Part shown: positions 10,831-23,200 of the stretch, in pieces
Layout: the number at the start of each line of letters is the position of its first letter
Position numbering within the stretch: the stretch's first letter is position 1
DNA from: Eonycteris spelaea
Lineage: Eukaryota; Chordata; Mammalia; Chiroptera; Pteropodidae
NCBI GenBank assembly: GCA_003508835.1
Contig: PUFA01000164.1
Location: 620,001 to 684,000 of the forward strand
DNA: 64,000 nt
Reading direction: 5' to 3'
Notes under the pieces: generated by a model
What the model was told of the DNA's origin: nothing
Databases searched by the model: none
What the model saw: the letters and a program-made list of their open reading frames with translations, nothing else
Program-made: the position numbers and the translations under genes

Positions 10831-11740
10831 TGAACCCAGAGAGGCAAAATGAGAAAACAAAGAAACATGTCATAAATGAAACAACGGGAAAAAACTCCAG
10901 GAAAAAAAAAGCTAAGTGAAATGGAGGAAAGCAACCTACCAGAGAAAGAGTTCAAAATTCTGGTTATATGGACAGTCAATAAACTTAGGGGGAAAATAGA
11001 TGATCTCAATGAGGGCTTCGACAGTGAGATAGTAAGCATAAAAAAGAATGGAGAAAACATAAAAAAAGAATGAGTTGGAAATGAAGACTATAATAACTGA
11101 AATGAAGAATACAGAAGAAATTATCAGTAGATTAGATGAAACAGAGGATCAAATCAGTGAGTTGGAAGACAAAGTAGCAGAAAACACCCAATCAGAACAG
11201 CAAAAATAAAAGGAATCCCCCCAAATGAGAAAAGTTTAAGAGACTTCTAGGACAACATCAAGTGTACCAACATCTGCATCATACCAGAAGAGAGCAAGGG
11301 ATTGAGAACTTATCTGAAGAAATAATGATAAAAAACGTCTTTAACCTGGCAAAAGAAATAGATAAACAAGTCCAGGAAGCACAGAGAGTTCCAAACAAGA
11401 GGAACCCAAACAGACCCACACCAAGACACATCAAATTAAAATTTCAAAGGTTAAAGACAGAGAGAATCTCAAAGGCAGCATGAAAAAGGCAGCTAGTTAC
11501 TTACAAAGGTACCCCTAAAAAACTGTCAGTTGATTTTTCAACAGAAACTGCAGGCCAAAAGGGACTGACATGAAACATTCAAAGTGTTGAAAAACAAGAA
11601 CCTAGAACCAAGGCTACTCTGCCCAGCAAGGCCATCAATTACAGTGAAAGGTGAAATAAAGAGCTTCTCAGACAGGAAAAAGCTAAATGGAATTCATTAC
11701 CAGCAAGCCACATTATAAGAAATGTTAAGGAGACTTCTAT
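10831..11740 (+). pseudogene. L1 ORF1p remnant
   Basis: Seen: the frame at 10876-11073 carries the N-terminal half (MEESNLPEKEFKILV, then NKLRGKIDDLNEGF-like coiled-coil sequence). The frame at 11262-11483 carries the RRM/C-terminal part (REQGIENLSEEIM, EIDKQVQEAQRVPNKRNPNR, TPRHIKLKF). Known: ORF1p is a trimeric RNA-binding chaperone of roughly 340 residues in the L1 particle. Between the two frames lie stop codons, including TGA at 11071 and TAA near 11207, and frame changes. More diverged C-terminal sequence with an ARKLSVDFSAET-like block follows from about 11510. Not functional. Confidence 0.88.
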
Positions 11741-11781
11741 AAAAAGAAGAAGGAAAAAAATCCATAACTATGAATAATAAA

Positions 11782-14430
11782 ATGGCAATAACTATGTACT
11801 TATTAATAATCACTTTAAATGTAAATGATTAAAATGCCCCAATCAAAAGACATAGGGTAGCTGAATGGAGAAGAAAATAAGACCCACACGTATGTTGTCT
11901 ATAAGAGACCCACTTCATATCAAATGTCACACACAAACTAAAAGAGAAAGAAAAAGATACATCATGCAAAGGAAAGTGGGAAAATGAAAAAAAAAAAGCT
12001 GGAAAAGCAATACTTATGATAGACAAAATAGACTTTAAAACAAAGGCTATAATAAGAAACAAAGAAGGGCAGTATATAATGAGAAAGGATGGATACAACA
12101 AGAGGACATAACCCTAGTAAACATATTCATACCCAACTTAGGAGCAGTTATATATGTAAAGTAACTATTGACTGACATAAAGGGAGAGATCAATAGTAAT
12201 ATACTCATGGTAGAAGACTTTAATACTCCATTGACACCAATGGATAGATCTTCCAGACAGAAAATAAACAAAGGAAACAATAACCTTAAATGATACACTA
12301 TACCAGATGAATTTAATTGATATTTTCAAAGCATTTGACCCCAAAGCAGCAGAATATACATTCTTCTCAAGTGCACATTGAAAATTCTCCAGGATAGACC
12401 ACATGTTAGGTCACAGAACAAATCTCAATAAATATAAGAAGATTGAAATATATCAAGCATCTTCTTGGCCACAACGGTCTGAAACTAGAAATCAACTACA
12501 AGATAAAAATTGAAAAATACACAAATACATGGTGCTAAGTAACATGCTACTAAACAATGAATCGGTTATCAATGATATAAAGAAGAATATCAAAAGATAC
12601 CTAGAGACAAATGAAAATAAAAACATAAGACTGAAAATCTATAGGACACAGTGTAAGCAGTCTTAAGAGAAATTTATAGTAGTACAGGCCTACCTCAAGA
12701 AACAAGAAAAATCTTAAATAAAAAAAAAATCTAACCTTACACTTAAAAGAACTAGAAAACTACAGCAAACAAAGCCCAAAGTGAGTAGAAGGAAAGATAT
12801 AATAAAGATCAGAGAAGAAATAAACAAAATAGAGTCTAGAAAAACAATACAAAAGATAAATGAAACCAAGAGCTGTTTTTTTTAAAAGGATAAACAAAAT
12901 TGTAAACCTTTAACCAGACTCATCAAAAAAAAGAGAGGACCTAAAGAAAGAAAATCAGAAATGAAAGAGAAGTAACTACAGACTCCACATAAATACAAAG
13001 GATTATAAAAAATACTATGAGCAATTATATGCCAATAAATTGGACCACTAGAATAAATGGATACATTCCTAGAAACATACAATCTCCCAAGGAAACAGAA
13101 AATCTGAACTTATCAATTACCACAAACAAATCAACATCATTAAAATGTCCAAGCACCCAAAGTAATCTATTGTTTCAATGCAATCACTATCTGAATCCCA
13201 ATGGCATTTTTCACAGAACTATAATAAATAATCCAAAAATTTATATGGAAGCATAAAAGATCCTGAATAGCCACAGCAACCTTGAGAAAGAACAAAGTTG
13301 GAGGCATCACACTACCTGATATCAAACTATACTACAAGGCTAACATAATCAAAGCAGCATGGTTCTGGAATAAAAGCAGACACAGATCAATGAAACAGAA
13401 TAGAGAGCCTAGGAATAATTAGTCTATGACAAAGGAGGTAAGCTATTAAATACAGTAAAGATGGTCTCTCAGAAATGGTGTTGGGAAAATGGACAGATAC
13501 ATGCAAAAAATTGAAACTGGACCCACTTCTTATACACATATAAGAGTAAACTTAAAATGGATTAAAGACTTAAATGTAAAACCCATAAAACTTCTAGAAG
13601 AGTACATAGGCAATAAACTCTCTGATATTGCTACTAGTAATTTTTTTTCTGATATATCTCCTTGGGCAAAGGAAACAAAAAGAAAAAAAATAAATGGGAC
13701 TACATTAAACTAAAAAGTTTTTGCACAGCAGGGGATACTATCAACAAAATGAAAAGACAACCTACTGGATGGGAGAAGATATTTGCCTATGATATTTCTG
13801 ATAAGTATAAAGAACTCATACAATTCAACACCAAAAAAAAAAAAATCCCAAACAATCCAATTAAAAAATGGGCAGGTATTTCTCCAAAGAGGAAATACAG
13901 ATGACCAAGAGACATAAAAAAATGCTCAAGGTCACTAATTCTCAGGAAAATGCAAATTAAAACCACAATGGCATATCACCTCACACCTGTATGAAGGGCT
14001 ATCATTAATAAATAGAAAAAACAAAACCAGTTTTGGCAAGGATGTAGGAAAAAGGGAACCCTCATGCACTGTTGGTTAATTGCAAATTGGTGCAGCCACT
14101 ATGGAAAGCAGTTTGGAGGTTCCTCAAAAAATTAAATAGCACTACCTTTTGACCCAGCAATTACACTTCTGGATATTTATCTAAAGAAAACCAAAACAGT
14201 AATTCATAAAGATCTCTGCACTATGTTCACTGCAGCTCTATTCGCAATAGCCGAGATATGAAAGCTACCTAAATGCCCATCGACAGATGATTAGACAAAG
14301 AATTTATGGTACCTATATATTATGGAATAGTAACCAGCCATAAAAGATGAAATCCTACCATTTGCAATGACATGAATGGACCTAGAGGGTAGTAGGCTGA
14401 GTGAAATAAGGCAGACAGAGAAAGATAAAT
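11782..14430 (+). pseudogene. L1 ORF2p remnant lacking the RT core
   Basis: Seen: begins with ATGGCAATAACTATGTAC and an ITLNVN-type endonuclease start, then a TRMLSIRDP block that corresponds to the endonuclease catalytic region. At about 13120 the sequence passes from the start of the RT domain (NKLDHxNKWIHS-like, then NLP..ENLN.SIT) directly to the late segment KINIIKMS...FNAIPI (13125-13200). About 1 kb of the family consensus is missing there, including the FADD catalytic motif. The C-terminal part resumes (13489-13904: WIKDLNVKPIKLLEEYIG and [20 protein letters not shown]) and runs to about 14430. Known: ORF2p is normally about 1,270 residues. Frameshifts are frequent. Dead. Confidence 0.85.
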
Positions 14431-14775
14431 ACCATATGATTTCACTTATATAGGATTCTAAGAAACAAAAGGAACAGACTAAAGGAAAACAGACTCACAG
14501 ATACCTAGAACAACCTGGTGACTGCCAAAGGAGAGGAAGCTGGGGGCTGGGTTAAAATGTGAAGAAATGAAGAAGTACAAATTAGTAGTTATAAAACAGA
14601 AATGGAGACATAGAGTACAGTATATAGGGAACAAAGTCAATATTATTGTAAGGGCTTTGTGTAGAGCCTGATGGGTTTAGAGGAATCGGGGTATCATTTC
14701 ATAAATTATATAAATGTATAACTACTGTACTGTATACCTGAAACTAATATAAAATAATAAAAAAATAAAAGAAGG

Positions 14776-15150
14776 ACTTATATATGGATTTAACAAAATG
14801 AAGAAAATGGAAAAAGAAAAAAAAATGCTGATGGGCAAGAAGAATGCAAAATACATCCTCAATCATCCTTTCCCTGTCCAAAGGAAATAGTTACTTTTGT
14901 GCATAACCTTTGAGATCGCTCAATTATCTTTGCATCCTAAGCTTTGAGGACTAGCCTTTAGCAATGATTGATGAACACTGAAAATTCAATCAAATTTAAC
15001 TACATTTCAATCCATCACCATTCTCTTTTTTTGAAGTGAGGTAAATTCAATCATACCAAAAGATCAGTAAATTTGATATATGAAATACATTTGAGTTACA
15101 TCACAAAATTGTTAACTTGTACCACATGAAGTAGGTAAAATTTCAAACAT
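14776..15150. other. Unassigned DNA
   Basis: A-rich at its start, next to the L1 tail; otherwise no feature recognised. Confidence 0.4.
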
Positions 15151-15152
15151 GG

Positions 15153-15250
15153 ATATATATATATATAAATATATAAATATATATATATATATAAACACAC
15201 ACACACACATACACATACATACATACATACATATATACATACATACATAC
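15153..15250 (+). repeat. Compound microsatellite (TA)n-(CA)n-(CATA)n
   Basis: A TA tract with short interruptions runs to about 15193, then CA, then a tetranucleotide TACA array to 15250. It explains the tyrosine/valine-rich minus frame at 15320-15096. Confidence 0.95.
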
Positions 15251-17145
15251 ACCTAAGGCAACCATAATGGCAAACGTTGATCTTGTGGAACCTCGTATAA
15301 TATCTAAAAATGTTTTTCAATTAATAGTTACGGAAGAATAATACTTGCTAATAGAACAACATAGGCAGGAGTAAGAGCAAGATCCTTTACTGAGGGAAAA
15401 GCCTCTTAAATTGGGTTCAAGGATTGGGAAAACTCTGATCTCTGTGTGACGCTACATAGGTCAGCCAGTGATGACCGTGATGAACCAGTGACCACCCACG
15501 GGCTGGTCAGCTCATTTGAGCCTTTGTTGCCTTCAGGGATTGGTATATCTCCTAATATACACAGGAACTTATAGGGCCTCTCTGGACTGGTTTGTTGTTT
15601 GGGTCTTTGTGGTAACTGAGGTCCTTCTAGTATTATTACCTCAGAATGGGGAGGGAATGACCGAGGTCTGGATTTCTGAGATGGCTCCTGTTACACTGGC
15701 TGCTCATGGACTGAGAACTGGTTGCCTGAGGAAGAAGCATGGGAGGGAGATTTTACACATAATCCCTTCTTGTGCATTGAGTTTTATACCATGTACAAAT
15801 AGTATCTATTCCAAAAACAAATAAAACTTAACATTTAAAAAATTACAAAATACAAATGACAATAAAAATCTGGCATTTCAGGTGGAGGTTAAATTACTAT
15901 GTAGAATTTTAAAATCTTATATTCAGTTTAGTTTGCTTGGAAGCATCAAGAAATATGACAAAATATTTACACGTGGAAAATGCTACTTCTTATAAGATCC
16001 TGGATTAATGAAAAAAGTCTAGGGATGTTGCTTTTACAGCTGACTGTATTCCATACAGGTGCTATGGCCACAGGATTCAAATCACCATAGCCTAACCCAT
16101 GAAGGAATACAGAAGACTATCCTCCAAATCAGCTTAAACTAAGCTGTCCTCCACTGAGTGAAATGAGTTCTATGTTATCCTGTTCACAACAGAGTTTTTC
16201 TAATACTAACCATGTTTTGTTATTTTTAAAATTTATAATGAGTTTTAGGGCTAATAGACAAATTTTGAGACTCTCTGAGAGACAGCATTTGTCTCTTCAT
16301 TCGTTAGGCTATGTACAATAGCATTTGGAATGTCACTTACTACACAAACAAGTAATTTATGAAATCTGTAAGATTTCATAAAATCTTGCAACTAATGGTA
16401 CTAGATTGGAGTTTGTGGTTCTTCCACATAGTAGATTACACTGTTACTTAACACACCATTAATGTGACTGCACTGAAATAGTGTGCATTCATCTAATGAC
16501 CTATGTTTATTTTCCAAGTATTTTGCAATTCATTTTTAATTTGGGCAAGGAATGAGCTTACCCTCTAGAAAACAAACGTAACATAGGCTGTATTCTGTTA
16601 AATTTTCTTTGTTTAGATAATTCTTTCATAGGTCTAGGCACCTAAGCAGTTTGAATTTTCTACCTACTTGTTATTACTAAGATATCATGAGGGTTATCCA
16701 GAAGTTAATAATTAAAACATATAAAATGAAATTATTTCCATGTTAGTAACCCAAGGACAGATGTAAGTACATTTATTGAGTACTCTTTGTACCCATATAT
16801 CTTTGCAATACTAAAAATAACTTGATTTTGTGTATTTCTGAAAAATTTTTTGACCACTTCTTTTTCATTATCGTTGTGACCCTCTTGTTCAAGCATTCTC
16901 TTTCTCTATTCTTGCCTTTCGTTCTATTCTCCTCTAGACCAACTAAATCAACTGGAGGCTTATAAACTGATTTTCCTTGCTAAGTCTCAGTACAATTAGA
17001 GAAGACAGAGTTTTCAACACCTGATTTTTTTATTTCTCTCCAAACCGTGTGAAGTTGATTAAATTATATAGTTGACATCTATGTTCTTAAAACAGGTTCA
17101 TTTAATGGGATGCAACAATCAAATAAAACTTCACTTTTCTTTTTG
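15251..17145. other. Unassigned DNA
   Basis: No repeat was named with confidence. The part at 15346-15840 is GC-richer, contains ACCAGTGACC-type short repeats, and ends in CAAATAAAACTTAACATT. It may be an old element with an A-rich 3' end. A perfect 9-bp inverted repeat with a 3-base loop sits at 16359-16379. Confidence 0.4.
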
Positions 17146-17149
17146 AGCT

Positions 17150-17463
17150 TTTTAATGGTGAAGAATGGCAAACATATAGTAAAAATGCATAAAGCTTAAT
17201 ATTTTATGAGGCGAAAGGTATTTAACTATCATCCCGGTACGCTAACAGAATATTACCTGCACCCCATAACCCCTCATGTGTTGTCTCCCATGCACAGCTC
17301 CCTCCCTTCCCACAAATGAAACACTCTCCTGACTGTTATGGTAATTACTTCCTTTATTCTGCAGGTTCACCACCTCTGCATTCTCTCAAACTGTAGTTTA
17401 GTTTGGTCTGTTTTTTAACTTCATATAAATGTAGTTTATAAACATTTGGTCTGGCTCTGTATG
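17150..17463 (-). mobile_element. L1 3' region, antisense (first part)
   Basis: Reverse-complement L1 3'UTR-like sequence (ATGGTGAAGAATGGCAAAC, CCCCATAACCCCTCATGTG, CACTCTCCTGACTGTTATGG). It resumes after an insertion. Confidence 0.65.
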
Positions 17464-17965
17464 GGTCAGTTTCCTGGCAAGAAACAAATAGCATATGCAG
17501 AAGAAGATTTAATAAGTTTCATAAAGAGAGTATATACAAGTTGTGTACAAGATTAAAGGAAATCAACAAGGGATGTTGCAGACCTCAGAGCTAACAATAG
17601 CAGGGAAGTAGGGAGCATTTACTACCTATAGGCCTGCTGGGACAAGCAACTACAGGAACCCTGTGCCCCTATTGCTGTGGGGGAGAGCTGCTCAACAGCT
17701 AATGTGGCCTTTGGCAGAGAAATGTAGCAACTGCTAACTATGCCTTGGCAGAGAGAGTCCAAAGGAACAAATATACCAAATCTCTCTCCTCCCTCTCATC
17801 TGTCTCTTATTGCTAGGATCTGACCAAAAGCCAGAGGAAAACTGGCCCATTTGAAGAAATCCATCCTGGTCAGGCTCCTAGACACAGAGATAGGTAAAAA
17901 ATGATGGAGAGTGGACCTGGAGGGGCAAATTGAGCATATCCAGAACAGGCTACTTTTTTTTTTTT
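17464..17965. repeat. Old element inserted in L1
   Basis: A non-L1 block splits the antisense L1. It starts with GGTCAGTTTCCTGGCAAGAA and ends with ATGGAGAGTGGACCTGGAGG plus GCAAATTGAGCATATCCAG. It resembles a widespread mammalian LTR- or DNA-type repeat that I cannot name. A 16-base T run (17954-17969) follows. Confidence 0.5.
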
Positions 17966-19130
17966 TTTTGACTGTATTTTGAGAAATTTATTCATATTGT
18001 TGCAGGAAGCTGTATTTTTTTTTTATTTTCACTGCTATATAGTGCTCTATCTTGGGAATATATCATTACTTATCCATTTTATTGTTGATGGACATTTGGG
18101 TTATATCTTGTCTTTGGGTATCATAACTAGTGTTTATTCACTGAAACACATTGGTAGGTATGTTTTCTACTGAGTGTTTATCAAGGAGCAAAATCACCGG
18201 AAAATATGGCACATATAAAGTCATTTTTAGTAAATAATGCCAAAGTATTTTCCAGAGTTGTTCCACTGATTTACACACCCACAAGCACCCTGAGATTTCT
18301 GTCGTTCCATAGAGTTGCAAATCTTAGGTCTTGTCAGTCTAAGTTTTAACCATATTGGTATGTGGCATAGTGTTATGCAATTTGCATTTCTTTCATGAAT
18401 AATGAGGCAACACATTGTATATTTCATGGGCTATTTGGATAGCCTTCATGGTCTAGTTTCCTGTCCATTTGTCTTTTGAAGATTAATACAAAGATATTGC
18501 TGCCTGAAAGTTTCTTAATATGAATATTTATGTATATATATGTATATAATATATGTTTGAAATTTTTGTTTAGAGATTCATTTTTCTCTTAGAAATACTG
18601 CAGTATGTTTCCTTTAAGCTTTAGCAGTTTACTATTTGCTTTTAAAATATTTTATAATTTTGACTTTTACTTTTTGATGTTTGGGTCTTGTCCATTTTTC
18701 TATTGTATTGTCTGCATTTTCCTTATTTATATATAGAAAGATTTAGAAAATATACATATTGATATATCTATGTCTTCCTACTTATGGTTTATTTTTATTT
18801 TGTCTTAATCATGTATTTTTATGTCTAGAAGCTTTTAAATTTATCATAGCCTAATTCATCAATCTTGTCTTTTATAGTTAGTGCTCATATGTTCTATATA
18901 AAAATAATTCCCTCTTAATTTATTTAGATTTTTTCCAATTTCTCTTAATAATATTTTATAGCTTTCGATGCAGACTTGCATATCTTTCATTAGCTTTATT
19001 TCTAGATTTTATATTTTTGACACTATTGCAGATAGTATTTTTTAAACCTCATTTTCTAATTGTTTACTGCTGTTATAGAGATAGAAAATTAATTTTTGTA
19101 TATTAGATTTGTAAATTGCAACTTGTTTTC
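17966..19130 (-). mobile_element. L1 ORF2 C-terminus, antisense (second part)
   Basis: Reverse-complement L1 phrases: TTGTTGATGGACATTTGGG, GCCAAAGTATTTTCCAGAG, TTACACACCCACAAGCA and TTTGCATTTCTTTCATGAAT, then decayed ORF2 sequence to about 19130. An L1M-type copy, heavily diverged. The small minus frames at 18138-18427 are chance or residual. Confidence 0.75.
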
Positions 19131-19398
19131 CAGCCAAGAAAACAAGCGTTCTATACATAGAGAACTTAATATAAGGGATTTATAACACAGATGACAGAGG
19201 AATTTAGAAATTAAAGAAGAGAGGTAATGGGGTAACCCAAATTATAAACAAACAGTAGATGCTTCTACTTCTAGACTGGGGAAATCAAGTATTACTGATT
19301 CTCAGAGACCAGTATTATTCAGCAGAAGGGAACCACAGAAAGCCTGCACAGCATGGGCTAGAAAAAATTAGTAGTTACCTGAGATGCCATAGAAAATA
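19131..19398. other. Unassigned DNA before the purine microsatellite
   Basis: No family recognised; possibly part of an old LTR with the sequence after 19540. Confidence 0.3.
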
Positions 19399-19537
19399 GG
19401 AGAGAGAGAGAGGTGGGGGGGGGAAGAGAGAGAGAAAGGAAGAAAGGAAGAAAGGAAAGAAAGAAGAAAGAGAGAAAGAGAGAAAAGAGAGAAAGAGAGA
19501 AAGAGAGAAAGACAGACAGACAGAAAGACAGACAGAC
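19399..19537 (+). repeat. Polypurine microsatellite (GA/GGAA/GAAA/GACA)n
   Basis: GA repeats, a 10-base G run near 19415-19424, GGAA/GAAA repeats, and GACA repeats at the end. It explains the opposite-strand serine/leucine-rich and plus-strand arginine/lysine-rich frames, which are not genes. Confidence 0.97.
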
Positions 19538-19539
19538 CC

Positions 19540-20005
19540 TGGATTGCTCTTCCACCTGCTCACTAATAATCAGCCCGTGCCTTCCATTGACTGAACGTGT
19601 GTATAAGCTAGAGGGTAAAAGAGATTGCAAAATTTTGTTTGTTAATACAGTACAGGAGACAAGAAAAATGGGATAAATCTGAGATGAACAGATAGCTGGC
19701 CAGCTTATATATAATTTATTCTGATAATTTATCTTCCACAAATAATGACAGTTTTATTACTTCCTTTTCAATTCTTTTAATTTTTATTTATTTTTCTTGT
19801 CTTATTGCACTGGGTAAAATTGGGTGGATTTATAGGCTCCAGAGATGGCCAAAGCATTCTTAGTTGCTTTAAAGTCTTCCTGAATCTATCTACAGGCTCT
19901 TCTTGGATAGCTAAGCCTATGTGATGTCTCATTCTACCTATCTCATTTTAAGAATTATAAACTCAGAATTTCAGAGCTGGAAGGAATATAACAAGTTATC
20001 TAGTC
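19540..20005. other. Unassigned DNA
   Basis: Nothing recognised. A CAGAATTTCAGAGCTGGAAGG block (19965-19985) resembles an old LINE-like piece but is too short to call. Confidence 0.3.
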
Positions 20006-20007
20006 TG

Positions 20008-20240
20008 GGGGTTGGCAAACTACAGCCCTTGGGACAAATCTGGTCTGCTAGTTGCATTTGTAAATAAAGATTTACTACAACATAGCCACATTTTTTTTTA
20101 TTATGTAATATCCGTGGATTTTATGCTACAATGGCATGGTTGAGTAGTTGGTCTAAGACTATGTGGCCCTCAAAGCCCTAAATACTTATTATTTGGCTCT
20201 TTACAAAGTAAGTTTGCTGACCCCTGATCAAGTTCATCCT
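20008..20240 (-). mobile_element. hAT-Charlie non-autonomous element
   Basis: Seen: GGGGTTGGCAAACTACAGCCC at the left and GTTTGCTGACCCCTG at the right are imperfect inverted ends. Inside are AATAAAGATTTACTACAACA and GGTTGAGTAGTTGG blocks. This is a well-known CAGGGGTCAGCAAACT-type mammalian hAT element; a second copy is at 54370-54560. The MER number is not assigned here. Confidence 0.8.
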
Positions 20241-23200
20241 CTTCATTTGCTAGATGATGTATGATTAAATTGTATATTTGAAACCCATATAATTTTATTA
20301 ACCAAGTCACCTCAATAAATTTAATAATAAATAAAAAATAATTAAAAAAAAGAAAATTGGTTATCACCCATAGTCAAATGACTGTTAGTGGCAGAGTATG
20401 AATTAGGTCACAGATCTCCAGATTATTAGACTAGTGTTTTTTTTTTTTTTCACTGCAATCTATAATTAAAAGTCTCCCCCTGATGCAACACGAAAGACTA
20501 TGTCATAAGATGAGGCTTACTTTGGGCAGGATGGGGTCATAAAATGAAGATAGATAGGAGCCCAGCCAATTAGATGGCAGGCCAGCACAGACTCGGTGGG
20601 CACAACCCTCTTGTCTTTCATAGCCTTCTTCTCTATCATGGATAAGACCCTAAAAATAACAACTCTTTTTTGCTCTTAAGCAATAGTGAAAAAACATAAA
20701 GAAGGAGCTTCTTCTTGTCCACAGCTGTTTCCCCCACATGTAGTACTAATAGGATGTTAGGTTATATTGATTGAAAGTACTAGACAATTTAAATTGGTTA
20801 TTTTCAACTTAGAAGTATTGTGTTGCTGTTTACTCGAAAGTTAAGATTTCCAAAGGACCTTGATTATTATTTACCATCCTTGTTGTCATTATTCACAGCT
20901 CCCTAGGCATAGAAAACATTCAATTAAATTTTCAAGCTATGCTGGTTGATGATGGATACAGGGAGAATTTCTATTGAAATAAAAATGACCTCAAATTTAT
21001 TTTCTCAATATTGAGGCCTCAGCTTTCTTCTGTTTGAAAAGGCACAATCAATTATTAAATAACATGTTAAATTATTTTACATTTTTCTCACTCATGATCC
21101 TTAATCTCTCACATTCTCACTGTTTCTAATAAAACACAGGAATGTTCAGATGGAAAGACTGATTTGGGGCTTCAAGTTTGTCCTTGTCCTCTTGTTGTTT
21201 ACTACTTACTGCATTGTTTGGGGGTGTTAAGTGCCAAGTATCATAAAAGAGTATTTACCTAGCTAGACACTACCATAAATGAGGACCTTTATGTAAAAGG
21301 GATAAAGAACTTAATTTGGTATCTATAAACCTAAACTTGTCATTCTTCTTTTATTACTCTGTAGGATAATTCTTTTTAAAGTTCACTTCAAGTCCTTCCT
21401 GCTTTGATATCTTTGCAAAGCTTTGATTTCAGTTGAAAACTTTTAGAACCAAACATTAGGTTTAATTTTTTAAAATTTTATTTATAGAGTTAGGGAACAG
21501 TTTTTTTCTTTCTCTCCGCAATACTTTTAGTTCTGATCTTGCATCTCTCTATCTTTCTTCCTAGATAAACCAGGAAGAGGTGTCTTAGTAATATAGAAGT
21601 GGGTGCAGAGGGGGTTCCTGCATGGTTTCATAGAACTACCATTACATGGCTTCATCATCCTCTGAACCATTTTCCTTAGTTATTTCTTAAGGAAGATGTG
21701 GAAAGAGAGAACCTGAATTGTTTGCCATGTTACTGTTTTCTAAACCAGCAGTTCCATGTTATCCTATGGTTCCAAACAGCTGGCTAGATGCTTTGCCTCA
21801 AAAGCAGAGAGAGGGGGAACAGGTAATATTAAGTTGAACATAAAATTAGCATCCTCTTTTCACTCTTTGAAATGGGCTCCTCAAAGCCTGAGCATTTCAT
21901 TCCTTTTCGACTATGTAATAGGAAAGTCACAGGCTTTGTTTACCTTTGACTAAAATAAGGCCACAGTTATGGTAATATTCAAATTTCAATCTCTTAAGGT
22001 TCCAGCTCCTTGACCAAAGACAATTTAGTGGTATTTCCTCCCCATAGTCCCTCCTTGCTGAGTTCTGAGAATCCCCAGTGGCTTATCTGTCTCCACAACT
22101 CTTAGTTCTAGTCATTTCCCAGAGCTTCTGTTGGCAGAGGTAGGATGTCACAGCATTTCTCCTGTAGAACTCACAGATATCCTTAGCCCTACAGCCCTAC
22201 CTCATTCAGATGTTCTTTTCTCCTCTTACCACTGATTCTGCTGCTGCCTCAATCACTTCTGAAGTTGGACATTGAGAGCCCAATGCCACTTTGTCACTCA
22301 ACTGGAGGATCAGAGATCTGTAAATGGACACATGTAAAGGGAGAAGAATGATGTTTCTTTTATGCTGTACAGCACCACCAGTTGTACACGGGTCTCCCTA
22401 ATATTATAGCTCTCCTACTTGACTTGATCTGGCAATTAACTTTTGGGTAAGCAGCTCAAATTAAGATTTTGCTGACTTCATGAAGGATTTCAACCATTTG
22501 ACCATATGATCATAATGTTATGAATTGAGAGAAAATTCCTTCTCTTTGAATGATGTTTGGTCAGAGCTCATAAGTGTCAATGCTCTTTTAATTTGTAAGG
22601 TGCCTTTCCCTCACCCTGCTATTCCCATTGCCCACCCTCCCCCAGCACCATCCAGGGGGTTCACATGTATTCAGAACAGCTAGATAGAAGGAAGTAGAAG
22701 TATTCATTACTTTAGAGGCAAATCCAATGGGATGGACTGGGGCCAAAAGCAAGGCTAGACCTTTGACTCAGAGGGAAGCAAATGCTTAAAAAGATGTTAC
22801 CTTTGATTAACTTCTCTCTGTATATCAAGATCTTGTATTTCTATGGATTCTTTTCATGTATTTTTTTTTTTTTACAGTCTTAGAAAAGGATTGCATCAAC
22901 GTGTTACCTTTAAAAGTGGTGTCACTTTTGGAGAATTTACTTAGAGGGCAGCTGTTTTCCTTTCTCATCCCCTACCCCAGTTACTTTGCTGTATGCAGAA
23001 CAAACTCCTATATATTAGATTTGGTGCTAAGTCCAACTTTCAGACCAAATTCCTTACACCTATGTGATCAAAAGTTCTTAATTAGTGTCATGGACCTCTT
23101 GGGCAGTCTCAAGCTTGTGGATCTTTATCAGGAAAATGTATTTAAATATATAACATAGGATACATAAGATTATAAAGGAGGCTAATTATAATGAAATAGT

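Larger units (their letters stand above)
9190..14775 (+). mobile_element. Near full-length L1 with internal ORF2 deletion
   Basis: Seen: a plus-strand L1 in the standard order. A GC-richer 5'UTR (about 9190-10830) has repeated TGAGCTACA/GGGCATCTGTGAGCCTGAGG-like units. It is followed by ORF1 (10831-11740), ORF2 from 11782, and a 3'UTR ending in CTGTATACCTGAAACTAATA and an A/T-rich tail (14750-14775). Known: such L1 elements are about 6-7 kb and code for an RNA-binding protein and an endonuclease/reverse transcriptase. Odd: the reverse-transcriptase core is missing at a junction near 13120. Both proteins are also broken by stops and frameshifts, so the copy is dead. It is an old L1M-type; the subfamily is not assigned. 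Confidence 0.92.

Noticed and set aside
15153..15250. CRISPR-like array
   Set aside because: Simple microsatellite without spacers; no repeat-spacer structure was seen anywhere in the window.
16359..16379. Perfect 9-bp inverted repeat as a terminator or hairpin RNA
   Set aside because: A short palindrome expected by chance in AT-rich DNA; no neighbouring gene.
19358..19741. Serine/leucine-rich minus and arginine/lysine-rich plus frames
   Set aside because: Both are translations of the polypurine microsatellite.
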